Under the pieces are notes generated by a model. That model had not been told where the DNA came from, did no database searches, and worked only from the letters and a program-made list of their open reading frames with translations. DNA of 52,828 nucleotides from an uncultured Eubacteriales bacterium (GTDB lineage: Bacteria > Bacillota > Clostridia > Christensenellales > Aristaeellaceae), in contig UQNM01000005.1 of assembly GCA_900542395.1 (NCBI GenBank), positions 1 through 52,828 of the forward strand, in the 5' to 3' direction. This document shows, piece by piece, positions 18,293 to 26,070 of the stretch (within the stretch, counting starts at the first letter, position 1; every line of letters begins with the position of its first letter). A program made the position numbers and the translations under genes.

Positions 18293-18321
18293 TTGCGAAA
18301 AAGCCACGGTCTGCGTATAAT
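18293..18321 (+). promoter_or_regulatory. Sigma-A promoter of gdhA
   Basis: TTGCGA at 18293-18298 and TATAAT at 18316-18321 with a 17-base spacer, about 58 bases before the start codon. Confidence 0.7.
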
Positions 18322-18385
18322 GTAGAAGCTGAAAACGAAGATGATGACATTCAGACATATTTCAAGCCAAGGGGGATATTCATCC

Positions 18386-19720
18386 ATGTCTTACGTTGAT
18401 GAGGTCTATGCGCGCGTGGTGCGCGAAAATCCCAGCCAGCCGGAATTTCATCAGGCCGTCCGCGAGGTGCTCGATTCTCTGCGCGCGGTGATCGAGCGCA
18501 ACGAGGAGAAGTATCGCCGGGAGGCGCTCCTCGAGCGGCTGACCATGCCGGAGCGACAGATTCTCTTCCGCGTCCCGTGGGTGGACGATCAGGGTCAGGT
18601 GCAGGTCAACAACGCCTTCCGCGTGCAGTTTTCCAGCGCCATCGGCCCGTATAAGGGCGGCCTGCGCCTGCATCCGAGCGTCAATCTGGGCATCATCAAA
18701 TTCCTCGGCTTTGAGCAGACCTTCAAAAACTCCCTGACCGGCCTGCCTATCGGCGGCGGCAAGGGCGGCAGCGATTTCGACCCGAAGGGCAAGAGCGACC
18801 GCGAGGTGATGGCGTTCTGCCAGAGCTTTATGACCGAGCTGTATAAGTACATCGGCGCGGATGTGGACGTTCCGGCGGGCGACATCGGCACGGGCGCGCG
18901 CGAAATCGGCTATCTCTACGGCCAGTATAAGCGGCTGACGAACCGCTACGAGGGCGTGCTGACGGGCAAGGGGCTTTCCTACGGCGGCTCTCTGGCGCGC
19001 ACGGAGGCGACGGGCTACGGCCTGCTGTATCTGACGGAGGCGATGCTGGCGGCCAACGGGCACGAGATCGCAGGCAAGACGGTCGCGGTTTCCGGCGCGG
19101 GCAACGTCGCCATCTACGCGGTGCAGAAGGCCGAGCAGCTCGGCGCGAAGGTCGTCACCGTTTCGGATTCCACCGGCTGGATTTACGACCCGGCGGGGAT
19201 CGACGTGGCGCTGCTGAGGGATGTGAAGGAGGTGCGCCGCGCGCGCCTGACCGAGTACGCCGCCGCCCGCGAGAGCACGGTGTATCACGAGGGGCGCGGC
19301 GTGTTCACGGTCAAATGCGACGTGGCGCTGCCGTGCGCGACGCAGAACGAGCTGCGGCTGGAGGACGCGAAGGCGCTGGTTGAAAACGGCTGCATCGCCG
19401 TGGCCGAGGGCGCGAACATGCCCACCACGCTGGAGGCGACCGATTACCTGCGCGAGCACGGCGTGCTCTTTGCGCCGGGCAAGGCGGCCAACGCGGGCGG
19501 CGTGGCGACGAGCGCGCTGGAGATGAGCCAGAATTCCATGCGCCTGAGCTGGTCGTTTGACGAGGTGGACGCCAGGCTCAAGCAGATTATGACGAACATC
19601 TTCCATAACATCGACGCGGCCGCGAAGGAATACGGCATGCCGGGCAACTACGTCGCGGGCGCGAACATCGCGGGCTTCCTCAAGGTGGCCGACGCGATGG
19701 AGGCGCAGGGCGTGGTCTGA
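18386..19720 (+). CDS. gdhA: Glutamate dehydrogenase (NADP-type, hexameric)
   Basis: This 444-residue enzyme interconverts 2-oxoglutarate plus ammonia and glutamate. ATG at 18386 follows AAGGGGG at 18369-18375; an upstream ATG at 18341 lacks a ribosome site. The substrate region has PYKGGLRLHPSVNLGIIKFLGFEQ and PIGGGKGGSDFDPKGKSD, with the catalytic Lys in the GGGKGG segment. The Rossmann part carries VSGAGNVAIYA near residue 235. Length and motifs match the small hexameric NADP(H)-dependent, biosynthetic class; coenzyme choice is inferred from family resemblance. The gene is alone between its own promoter and terminator. Confidence 0.95.
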   Translation: MSYVDEVYARVVRENPSQPEFHQAVREVLDSLRAVIERNEEKYRREALLERLTMPERQILFRVPWVDDQGQVQVNNAFRVQFSSAIGPYKGGLRLHPSVNLGIIKFLGFEQTFKNSLTGLPIGGGKGGSDFDPKGKSDREVMAFCQSFMTELYKYIGADVDVPAGDIGTGAREIGYLYGQYKRLTNRYEGVLTGKGLSYGGSLARTEATGYGLLYLTEAMLAANGHEIAGKTVAVSGAGNVAIYAVQKAEQLGAKVVTVSDSTGWIYDPAGIDVALLRDVKEVRRARLTEYAAARESTVYHEGRGVFTVKCDVALPCATQNELRLEDAKALVENGCIAVAEGANMPTTLEATDYLREHGVLFAPGKAANAGGVATSALEMSQNSMRLSWSFDEVDARLKQIMTNIFHNIDAAAKEYGMPGNYVAGANIAGFLKVADAMEAQGVV

Positions 19721-19744
19721 TTCTGCGCGAATTGCACAAAAATG

Positions 19745-19780
19745 AACGGTCTTCCGCTTTCGCGCGGGAGGCCGTTTTTT
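19745..19780 (+). terminator. Intrinsic terminator after gdhA
   Basis: AACGGTCTTCCGC (19745-19757) pairs with GCGGGAGGCCGTT (19764-19776) and is followed by a T run. Confidence 0.85.
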
Positions 19781-19878
19781 GGCGCGAAACATGCCGATAA
19801 AGTGAGCCGGATGCCCAAAAATTCATAAAATTTAGACAGAAACGGCTTGAATCAGTCATAAAAAACGCAGGATTTCCG

Positions 19879-19907
19879 TTGACTTTGCGGCCAAATGTCG
19901 ATATAAT
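19879..19907 (+). promoter_or_regulatory. Sigma-A promoter of the secreted flavin reductase
   Basis: TTGACT at 19879-19884 and TATAAT at 19902-19907 with 17 bases between; the start codon is about 70 bases downstream. Confidence 0.8.
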
Positions 19908-19975
19908 AACGAACACGCGGGCAGGAAAAGCGCTGCGATTGCTTTTTAGCCCACAGAATCTAAGGAGGAAGAACC

Positions 19976-21646
19976 ATGAACAAGATCAAGCTGATCAGCC
20001 TGCTGGCTGCCGCCGCCGTGATGACGGGCAGCGTGGCGATGGCCGAGACCTATTCGGCGACGGGCAACGGCTATCACGGCGAGATGACCGTGAACGTGAC
20101 CATCGAAGACGGCAAAATCACCGATGTGGAGCTGGGCGACAACCACGAGACGAACGTGGTGATCGACCGCGCGTTCCCGGTGATCCGCGAGCGCATCCTC
20201 GAGGCGAACACCGCGGATGTGGACAGCGTGACCGCCGCGACCTTCTCTTCTTACGCGATCAAGACCGCCGTGGCTGACGCGATGCAGCAGGCCGGTCTGG
20301 AAGCGCCGAAGGTTGCCATGCAGAACGCGGAGAAGACCGCGACGGAGCGCGCGGCGGAGAGCTGCGATATCGTGATCGTCGGCGGCGGCCCTGCGGGTCT
20401 GGCGGCTGCGGTCAGCGCCAAGCAGACCAACGCGGATAAGAACGTCATCCTTGTCGAGAAGCTGGATATCCTCAGCGGCAACGGCAAGTTCGACATGAAC
20501 TTCTTCGACATGATCAACACCGAGGCGCAGAAGGCTGCGGGCAACGACGAGTGGGTCGGCGAGGCCGGTCTGGCGAAGTTCCTGGAGGAGAAGAGCAGCA
20601 ACGGCGAATCCGCCGAGCGTATTCAGGTCTGGGCGAACGAGGAATACAACCTCGACGCATGGCTGCGCGCGATGGGCGTTGAGCTGAACTACAACTACGG
20701 CGGCACCAACCACATGGCCGAGGACAACCAGTACTCCGGCGAGGTCATTCAGGCCGGTCTGGAGAAGGCCGCGACCGAGCTGGGCGTGGATGTGCGCGTC
20801 GGCACCAAGGGCGTCGATCTCGTGATGGAGGACGGCGCGTGCAAGGGCGTGATCGTGACCAACAACGCGGGCGAGACCTACACCATCAACGCCGCGAGCA
20901 CCATCATCACCACCGGCGGCTTCTGCTCCAACAAGGAGCTGCTCGCCGAGTATGCGCCGGGCTACGAGGTCTTCAACACCTCCAACCAGATGGGCACGAC
21001 CGGCGACTTCGTGAAGATCTTCGAGCAGAACGGCTTCAAGATGGAGAACATGGGCAAGATGAGCTTCTTCTCCAACATTATTGTGCCGTATCGCGATCTG
21101 ACCGGCGGCGCGGACATGAACCTGCTGGCCAACAACGAGGGCGCGCTCCTGCCGAACAAGTCCGGCATGGATCGCGGCACGATGATCAAGGAGCAGCCGA
21201 ACGGCGCGGCCTACTACATCACCGACAAGACCGGCTATGATTCCTTCTACCGCATCCGCAAGCATGTGGGTCTGGGCTACTACGCCGAGGGCGCGACCCT
21301 CGAGGAGCTGGCCGAGAAGCTGAGCATCAACGCCGAGGGTCTGAAGGCTTCCGTCGAGCAGTACAACGCCGACGCGGCGGCGGGCGCGGAGAACGCGCAG
21401 ATCGCGGCTGTGCCGAAGCGTGCGCTGGACGCGGAAGGCCCGTACTACGGCGTGCGCGTCGAGGCGGCCAACCACATGACCAAGGGCGGCGTGGTCTGCA
21501 ACGAGAACGCGCAGGTTCTGAACGCGGACGACACCGTTGTGCCGGGTCTGTACGCGGCGGGCGAGGTCACCTGGCAGGGCGGCGGCTACTCTGAGTCCGT
21601 CTGCTTCGGCAAGGTTGCGGGCGCTCAGGCGGCCATGGCCGAGTAA
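19976..21646 (+). CDS. Secreted FMN-binding/FAD-dependent reductase (fumarate reductase flavoprotein superfamily)
   Basis: This 556-residue exported flavoenzyme probably reduces an unsaturated substrate outside the membrane. TAAGGAGGAAG precedes the ATG. Residues 1-23 are a signal peptide (cleavage near VAMAE). Residues 24-105 form an FMN_bind domain whose motif D83-S-V-T-A-A-T89 is the type flavinylated by ApbE on the threonine. The FAD domain starts at about residue 126 with CDIVIVGGGPAGLAAAVS. The capping domain and TGDFVKIFEQNGF region follow. The C-terminal segment reads GLYAAGEVTWQGGGYSESVCFGKVAG, where classical fumarate reductases have HGxNRLGG, so the substrate is probably not fumarate. 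It stands alone with its own promoter and terminator. ApbE and an electron-donating partner are not in the window. Confidence 0.88.
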   Translation: MNKIKLISLLAAAAVMTGSVAMAETYSATGNGYHGEMTVNVTIEDGKITDVELGDNHETNVVIDRAFPVIRERILEANTADVDSVTAATFSSYAIKTAVADAMQQAGLEAPKVAMQNAEKTATERAAESCDIVIVGGGPAGLAAAVSAKQTNADKNVILVEKLDILSGNGKFDMNFFDMINTEAQKAAGNDEWVGEAGLAKFLEEKSSNGESAERIQVWANEEYNLDAWLRAMGVELNYNYGGTNHMAEDNQYSGEVIQAGLEKAATELGVDVRVGTKGVDLVMEDGACKGVIVTNNAGETYTINAASTIITTGGFCSNKELLAEYAPGYEVFNTSNQMGTTGDFVKIFEQNGFKMENMGKMSFFSNIIVPYRDLTGGADMNLLANNEGALLPNKSGMDRGTMIKEQPNGAAYYITDKTGYDSFYRIRKHVGLGYYAEGATLEELAEKLSINAEGLKASVEQYNADAAAGAENAQIAAVPKRALDAEGPYYGVRVEAANHMTKGGVVCNENAQVLNADDTVVPGLYAAGEVTWQGGGYSESVCFGKVAGAQAAMAE

Positions 21647-21658
21647 AACCGAATAGGG

Positions 21659-21692
21659 GGAGAGACTGCTGGAAACGGCGGTCTCTCTTTTT
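21659..21692 (+). terminator. Intrinsic terminator after the flavin reductase gene
   Basis: GAGAGACTGC (21660-21669) pairs with GCGGTCTCTC (21678-21687), one wobble, followed by TTTTT. Confidence 0.85.
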
Positions 21693-21815
21693 CGCATCAC
21701 GATAAAGAAACGGCGGAACGACACGGTTTTTGTGTGGGTCGGCAGGAAAAACAGCGTATATTCGCGAACAGTATAGAGTGGGGCTGACTGAACGGGAAGG
21801 CGGGGAACGACGCGC

Positions 21816-22652
21816 ATGAAATTCACCAAAATGCAGGGGCTTGGCAACGACTACATCTATATCAATGCGTTTGAGGAGCGGGTGGACGACCCGCCCGCGC
21901 TGGCGCGCCGCCTCAGCGACAGGCACTTTGGGGTCGGCGGCGACGGGCTGGTGCTGATCGCGCCGAGCGACAAGGCGGATTTCCGCATGGTGATGTACAA
22001 TGCGGACGGTTCGCGCGGGGCGATGTGCGGCAACGCCAGCCGGTGCGTCGGGAAATATGTCTACGACCGGGGCATGACGGATAAGACGGTGGTGACGCTG
22101 GAAACCGATTCCGGCGTGAAGACGCTGAACCTGACCGTTGAAAACGGGCGGACGCAGAGCGTCTGCGTCGATATGGGCGCGCCGATTCTTGAATGCGAGG
22201 CCGTGCCGTGCCTGCTGGGGCAGGGCGTCGTCAAGCGGGCGCCGATCACGGTTTTGGGGCGCAGGTTTGAAATCACGCCGGTTTCGATGGGCAACCCGCA
22301 CGGGGTGATTTTCCTTGACGAGCCGGTGGAGACGTTTGACTTGACGAAATACGGCCCGGCGCTGGAATGTCATCCGGCGTTCCCGAAAAAAGTGAATATT
22401 GAGTTTGTCAATGTCCTTTCCGAAAAGCGGCTTCGCATGCGCGTCTGGGAGCGCGGCAGCGGCGTGACGCTGGCCTGCGGCACGGGCTCGTGCGCGGCGC
22501 TGGTCGCGGCGAACCTCTGCGGTCTGGCGGGGCGCGAGGCGGAAATCGAGCTGGACGGCGGCACGCTGCTCGATCGGTGGGATGAACAGACGGGGCGCGT
22601 TTTGATGACCGGCCCGGCTGCCTTTGTGTTCAATGGGGAATACGAGGCATAA
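21816..22652 (+). CDS. dapF: Diaminopimelate epimerase
   Basis: This 278-residue cytoplasmic enzyme interconverts LL- and meso-diaminopimelate for lysine and peptidoglycan synthesis. The opening FTKMQGLGNDYIYIN is the family signature. The two catalytic cysteines are in GAMCGNASRC (Cys71) and TLACGTGSC (Cys221). Further conserved elements are VGGDGLVLI and GNPHGVIF. Length is normal. It precedes a small alarmone hydrolase gene by 21 bases, probably one operon. No other lysine-pathway genes are in the window. Confidence 0.97.
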   Translation: MKFTKMQGLGNDYIYINAFEERVDDPPALARRLSDRHFGVGGDGLVLIAPSDKADFRMVMYNADGSRGAMCGNASRCVGKYVYDRGMTDKTVVTLETDSGVKTLNLTVENGRTQSVCVDMGAPILECEAVPCLLGQGVVKRAPITVLGRRFEITPVSMGNPHGVIFLDEPVETFDLTKYGPALECHPAFPKKVNIEFVNVLSEKRLRMRVWERGSGVTLACGTGSCAALVAANLCGLAGREAEIELDGGTLLDRWDEQTGRVLMTGPAAFVFNGEYEA

Positions 22653-22673
22653 CGCGGAAAGCGAGGATGGCTC

Positions 22674-23285
22674 ATGACGCTGGTGACTCAGGCGGTTATT
22701 TTCGCGGCGCAGGCGCACGACGGCGCGGCGCGCAAGGGGAGCGAAATCCCCTACATCGTTCACCCGATGGAGGTGGTCGCGATTGCCTCCACGATGACGG
22801 ACGACCCGCAGGTGCTGGCCGCGGCCGCGCTGCACGACGTGATGGAGGACTGCGGCGTGACGTTTGAAACGCTGAGCGAGCGCTTCGGCGTGCGCGTGGC
22901 GAGGCTGGTCTGCGAGGAGAGCCAGCGCGTCTGCGGCGATCCCTGCCTGACGTGGAACGCCCGCAAGCTGGGCGCGGTCAGGCGGATCTGCGGCGGCTGC
23001 CGCGCGGCGAAGATCATCGCGCTTTCCGACAAATTGAGCAACATGCGCGCCATCAGCCGGGATTTTGCCCGAAACGGCGAGGCCGTGTTCCAGCGGTTTC
23101 ATCAGTGCGACAAGCGCCGCCATGCGTGGTATTACCGCAGCTGCGCGGTGGGGCTCAGGGACGAGCTGGGCGAAACCGACGCATGGCGCGAGCTGTCCGC
23201 GCTGGTGGAGCGGGTGTTTAGCGGCGTGGAGAGCCTTGCGCCGGACGAGGCGGCGCTGCCGCGCGGCGACGAACGCGCGGTATGA
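22674..23285 (+). CDS. HD-domain small alarmone hydrolase-like protein (RelA/SpoT HD, MESH1 type)
   Basis: This 203-residue cytoplasmic protein consists of the metal-dependent hydrolase half of RelA/SpoT proteins only. Visible motifs are RKGSEIPYIVHPMEV (first metal-binding His, near residue 33), ALHDVMEDCG (the HD pair with following ED, near residue 60) and KIIALSDKLSNMRAI (conserved Asp, near residue 120), in the order expected of ppGpp hydrolases. No synthetase or TGS domain is present. I infer degradation of (p)ppGpp or a related nucleotide. GAGGATGG precedes the ATG. It sits between dapF and purA; purA has its own promoter. Confidence 0.85.
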   Translation: MTLVTQAVIFAAQAHDGAARKGSEIPYIVHPMEVVAIASTMTDDPQVLAAAALHDVMEDCGVTFETLSERFGVRVARLVCEESQRVCGDPCLTWNARKLGAVRRICGGCRAAKIIALSDKLSNMRAISRDFARNGEAVFQRFHQCDKRRHAWYYRSCAVGLRDELGETDAWRELSALVERVFSGVESLAPDEAALPRGDERAV

Positions 23286-23316
23286 GCGAATTTCCGAACA
23301 AAAACCGCGAAACCGC

Positions 23317-23345
23317 TTGACAAAATTCGCCGTTTCCTGTATCAT
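23317..23345 (+). promoter_or_regulatory. Sigma-A promoter of purA, with a PurBox-like motif upstream
   Basis: TTGACA at 23317-23322 and TATCAT at 23340-23345, 17-base spacer. Just upstream ATTTCCGAACAAA at 23290-23302 matches the Gram-positive PurBox consensus (AWWWCCGAACWWT) at all but the last base. PurR control is inference. Confidence 0.75.
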
Positions 23346-23447
23346 AAACGACTGGTTCAGAGACGGTCTGCACAGGGGAAACGCGGTGCGGGCGCGTTTA
23401 TCATGGCGGCTTCTGCCGCTTTTGCTTTGAAAGGGGTTGAACCTTCC

Positions 23448-24722
23448 ATGGTCCGTGCGATTGTTGGCGCGAATTGGGGCGACGAGGGCAAGGGCAAGAT
23501 CACCGATATGCTGGCCTCCGAGTCCGACATTGTGGTTCGTTTTCAGGGCGGTGCGAACGCCGGTCATACCATCATCAATGATTATGGCCGCTTTGCCCTC
23601 CATCTTCTGCCCAGCGGCGTGTGCACGCCCGGCGTGGTCAACGTGCTTGGCCCGGGCGTTGCGCTGGATATCGAGTTTTTCCTCAAGGAGCTGGCCGCCA
23701 TCGAGCAGCAGGGGCTCCCGGCGCCGAAGATCCTGATCTCTGAGCGCGCGCAGGTGCTCATGCCGTATCACGTCGCGCTGGATTGCTATGAGGAGGAGCG
23801 TCTGGGCAAGAACTCCTTCGGTTCAACCAAATCGGGCATCGCGCCGTTCTACGGCGACAAATTCCAGAAGATCGGCTTGCAGCTCTGCCAGCTGTATTAT
23901 CCGGACGTGCTGCGCGAGAAGCTCGCCCACGCGCTGGATATCAAGAACGCGATGATCGTCAACCTCTATCACCGGGAGCCGGTCGATCTGGAGGCGATGA
24001 TCGCCAAGCTGACCGAGCTCGCCGAGCGCATCCGCCCGTATGTGGCGGATACCGACGCTTACATGATGCAGGCGGTTCGCGAGGGCAAGAAGATCCTGCT
24101 GGAGGGTCAGCTCGGTACGCTCCGCGACCCGGATCACGGCATTTACCCGATGGTTACGTCCTCCTCGCCGCTGGCCGGCTACGGCCCGGTGGGCGCGGGC
24201 GTTCCGGTCTGGAGCATCAAAGAGGTCATCGCGGTCACGAAGGCGTATTCCTCCTGCGTGGGCGCGGGTCCGTTCACGACGGAGCTGTTCGGCGATGAGG
24301 CCGAGGAGCTGCGCAAGCGCGGCGGCGACCGCGGCGAATACGGCGCGACCACCGGCCGCCCGCGCCGCGTGGGCTGGTTTGACTGCGTGGCGACCCGCTA
24401 CGGCTGCGAGATGCAGGGCGCGACGGAGGTGGCGATGACCAACCTCGACGTGCTGGGCTACCTCGACGAAATCCCGGTCTGCGTGGCCTACGAGCTGAAC
24501 GGCGAGCGCGTGGATCATTTCCCCGTCACGCCGAAGCTCGAGCAGTGCAAGCCGATTTACGTCAAGCTGCCGGGCTGGAAGTGCGATACCCGCGGCATCA
24601 AGAATTTTGACGAGCTGCCGGAGAACGCGCGCCATTACATCGAGTTCCTCGAAAAGGAAGTCGGCTGCCCGTTCAAGCTGATTTCCAACGGCCCGCGCCG
24701 CGACGAAATCATCTATCGCTGA
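23448..24722 (+). CDS. purA: Adenylosuccinate synthetase
   Basis: This 424-residue enzyme joins IMP and aspartate with GTP, the first committed step to AMP. The N-terminal P-loop-like VGANWGDEGKGKITDML is diagnostic. Further hallmarks are GGANAGHTI, TKSGIAPFYGDK, and the C-terminal GRPRRVGWFDCVATRY segment near residue 305. I place the start at 23448, about 11 bases after AAGGGG at 23431-23436; a start at 23403 would add 15 atypical residues and has no ribosome site. A small open frame with a strong ribosome site follows before the terminator. Confidence 0.96.
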   Translation: MVRAIVGANWGDEGKGKITDMLASESDIVVRFQGGANAGHTIINDYGRFALHLLPSGVCTPGVVNVLGPGVALDIEFFLKELAAIEQQGLPAPKILISERAQVLMPYHVALDCYEEERLGKNSFGSTKSGIAPFYGDKFQKIGLQLCQLYYPDVLREKLAHALDIKNAMIVNLYHREPVDLEAMIAKLTELAERIRPYVADTDAYMMQAVREGKKILLEGQLGTLRDPDHGIYPMVTSSSPLAGYGPVGAGVPVWSIKEVIAVTKAYSSCVGAGPFTTELFGDEAEELRKRGGDRGEYGATTGRPRRVGWFDCVATRYGCEMQGATEVAMTNLDVLGYLDEIPVCVAYELNGERVDHFPVTPKLEQCKPIYVKLPGWKCDTRGIKNFDELPENARHYIEFLEKEVGCPFKLISNGPRRDEIIYR

Positions 24723-24775
24723 GCATATCCCCCCATATAAAACGCATGGAAAAGAGACGGAAAGGAGGAAACGGC

Positions 24776-24856
24776 ATGAAGCGCATCGGCTTTGCAAACT
24801 GGGGCATGATGGGCGCGCTGTTTCCCTTTTTCCTGTCTTTTTGTCATTCCTTTTGA
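24776..24856 (+). CDS. Possible 26-residue hydrophobic peptide after purA
   Basis: ATG at 24776 is preceded by AAAGGAGG at 24761-24768, a near-perfect ribosome site with 7-base spacing, and the frame runs to TGA at 24854-24856. The peptide begins MKRIGFANWGMMGAL and ends in a Phe-rich tail (FPFFLSFCHSF), so it could sit in the membrane. It lies directly before a terminator and upstream of the carA promoter. I do not recognise it; it may be a translated small protein, a leader-type element or chance. The quality of the ribosome site is the main evidence. Confidence 0.4.
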   Translation: MKRIGFANWGMMGALFPFFLSFCHSF

Positions 24857-24857
24857 G

Positions 24858-24887
24858 AAGGCCGCCGTTTTTGGCGGCTTTCTTTTT
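24858..24887 (+). terminator. Intrinsic terminator after the purA unit
   Basis: AAGGCCGCC (24858-24866) pairs with GGCGGCTTT (24873-24881), 6-base loop, followed by CTTTTT. Confidence 0.9.
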
Positions 24888-24901
24888 GCACATCTGGTCG
24901 A

Positions 24902-24930
24902 TTGACGAAACGGATGCGATTGCGTATAAT
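24902..24930 (+). promoter_or_regulatory. Sigma-A promoter of carA-carB
   Basis: TTGACG at 24902-24907 and TATAAT at 24925-24930, 17-base spacer. The leader to the start codon is only about 50 bases, with no room for a pyrimidine attenuator. Confidence 0.85.
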
Positions 24931-24987
24931 GTGCGATTGTATCCGTGAGAGATTCAATTTGTATTCATGGTAAAGGAGAGTGCGCCG

Positions 24988-26055
24988 ATGGCAACATTGA
25001 TTCTGGAGGACGGCACCCGCTACGAGGGAACGCTGTTCGGGCACAAGGCTCCGGTAACGGGAGAGGTCGTCTTCACGACCGGCATGACCGGCTATCAGGA
25101 AACGCTGACCGACCCGTCTTACTGCGGTCAGATCGTCTGCATGACCTATCCGCTCATGGGCAACGTGGGCATCAACGATATCGACAGCGAGAGCGCGGGC
25201 GTGCGGATGCGCGGCTTTATCGTATCCGAACTGTGCGATACGCCGAGCAACTGGCAGATGAAGAAGACGCTCGACCAGTATCTGGACGAGCAGGGCGTGA
25301 CCGGCCTTTGCGGCGTGGATACCCGCGCGCTGACCCGGCACGTCCGCGAATACGGCACGCTGCGCGGGCGCATCGTCGAGGGCGAGCCGACCGAGGCGGA
25401 TCTCGCGCTGGTCAGGGCGCACGAGATGCACGATCAGGTCGCGCAGTGCACCTGCAAGGAGGCTTACGACGTGCAGGGCGACGGCGCGTATACCGTCGCT
25501 GTGCTGGACTTCGGCCTCAAGCGCGGTATTCTGCGCTCGCTGCTGAGCCGCGGCTGCACGCTGCGCGTGTTCCCGGCGGATACGGACGCGCAGACCATCC
25601 TCGATTCCGGCTGCGACGGCGTGATGCTGACCAACGGCCCCGGAGACCCGCAGGATAACCCGAAGGCCATAAAGACCATCCGCGAGCTGATGGGCAAAAA
25701 GCCGATGTTCGGCATTTGTCTGGGCCATCAGCTGATGGCGCTGGCGATGGGCGGGCGCACGGTGCAGATGAAATACGGCCACCACGGCGCGAACCACCCG
25801 GTCAAGGATCTGGCGCGCGGCACCTGCTCCGTCACGGCGCAGAACCACGGCTTCATGGTCGATCCCGATCAGCTTCCGGCGGGCGCGGTCGTCAGCCACC
25901 TCAACTGGAACGACCAGACGGTGGAGGGCGTGCGCTACACGGATCAAAATGCGTTCTCCGTGCAGTTCCACCCGGAAGCCTGCGGCGGGCCGTGCGAAAC
26001 GGCGTACCTGTTTGACGATTTCATCGCCATGATTAAGGCGAACAACGTGCAGTAA
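24988..26055 (+). CDS. carA: Carbamoyl-phosphate synthase small subunit
   Basis: This 355-residue glutamine amidotransferase subunit supplies ammonia to CarB for carbamoyl phosphate, the precursor of pyrimidines and arginine. ATG at 24988 follows AAAGGAGAG; an upstream ATG at 24967 overlaps that ribosome site. The N-terminal small-subunit domain has LEDGTRYEGTLFG and TGMTGYQETLTDPSY. The class I amidotransferase domain carries the nucleophile in FGICLGHQLMALAMGG and the catalytic His in VQFHPEACGGP. It is followed by carB after 15 bases. Confidence 0.97.
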   Translation: MATLILEDGTRYEGTLFGHKAPVTGEVVFTTGMTGYQETLTDPSYCGQIVCMTYPLMGNVGINDIDSESAGVRMRGFIVSELCDTPSNWQMKKTLDQYLDEQGVTGLCGVDTRALTRHVREYGTLRGRIVEGEPTEADLALVRAHEMHDQVAQCTCKEAYDVQGDGAYTVAVLDFGLKRGILRSLLSRGCTLRVFPADTDAQTILDSGCDGVMLTNGPGDPQDNPKAIKTIRELMGKKPMFGICLGHQLMALAMGGRTVQMKYGHHGANHPVKDLARGTCSVTAQNHGFMVDPDQLPAGAVVSHLNWNDQTVEGVRYTDQNAFSVQFHPEACGGPCETAYLFDDFIAMIKANNVQ

Positions 26056-26070
26056 GAGGGGGACAAGCGC

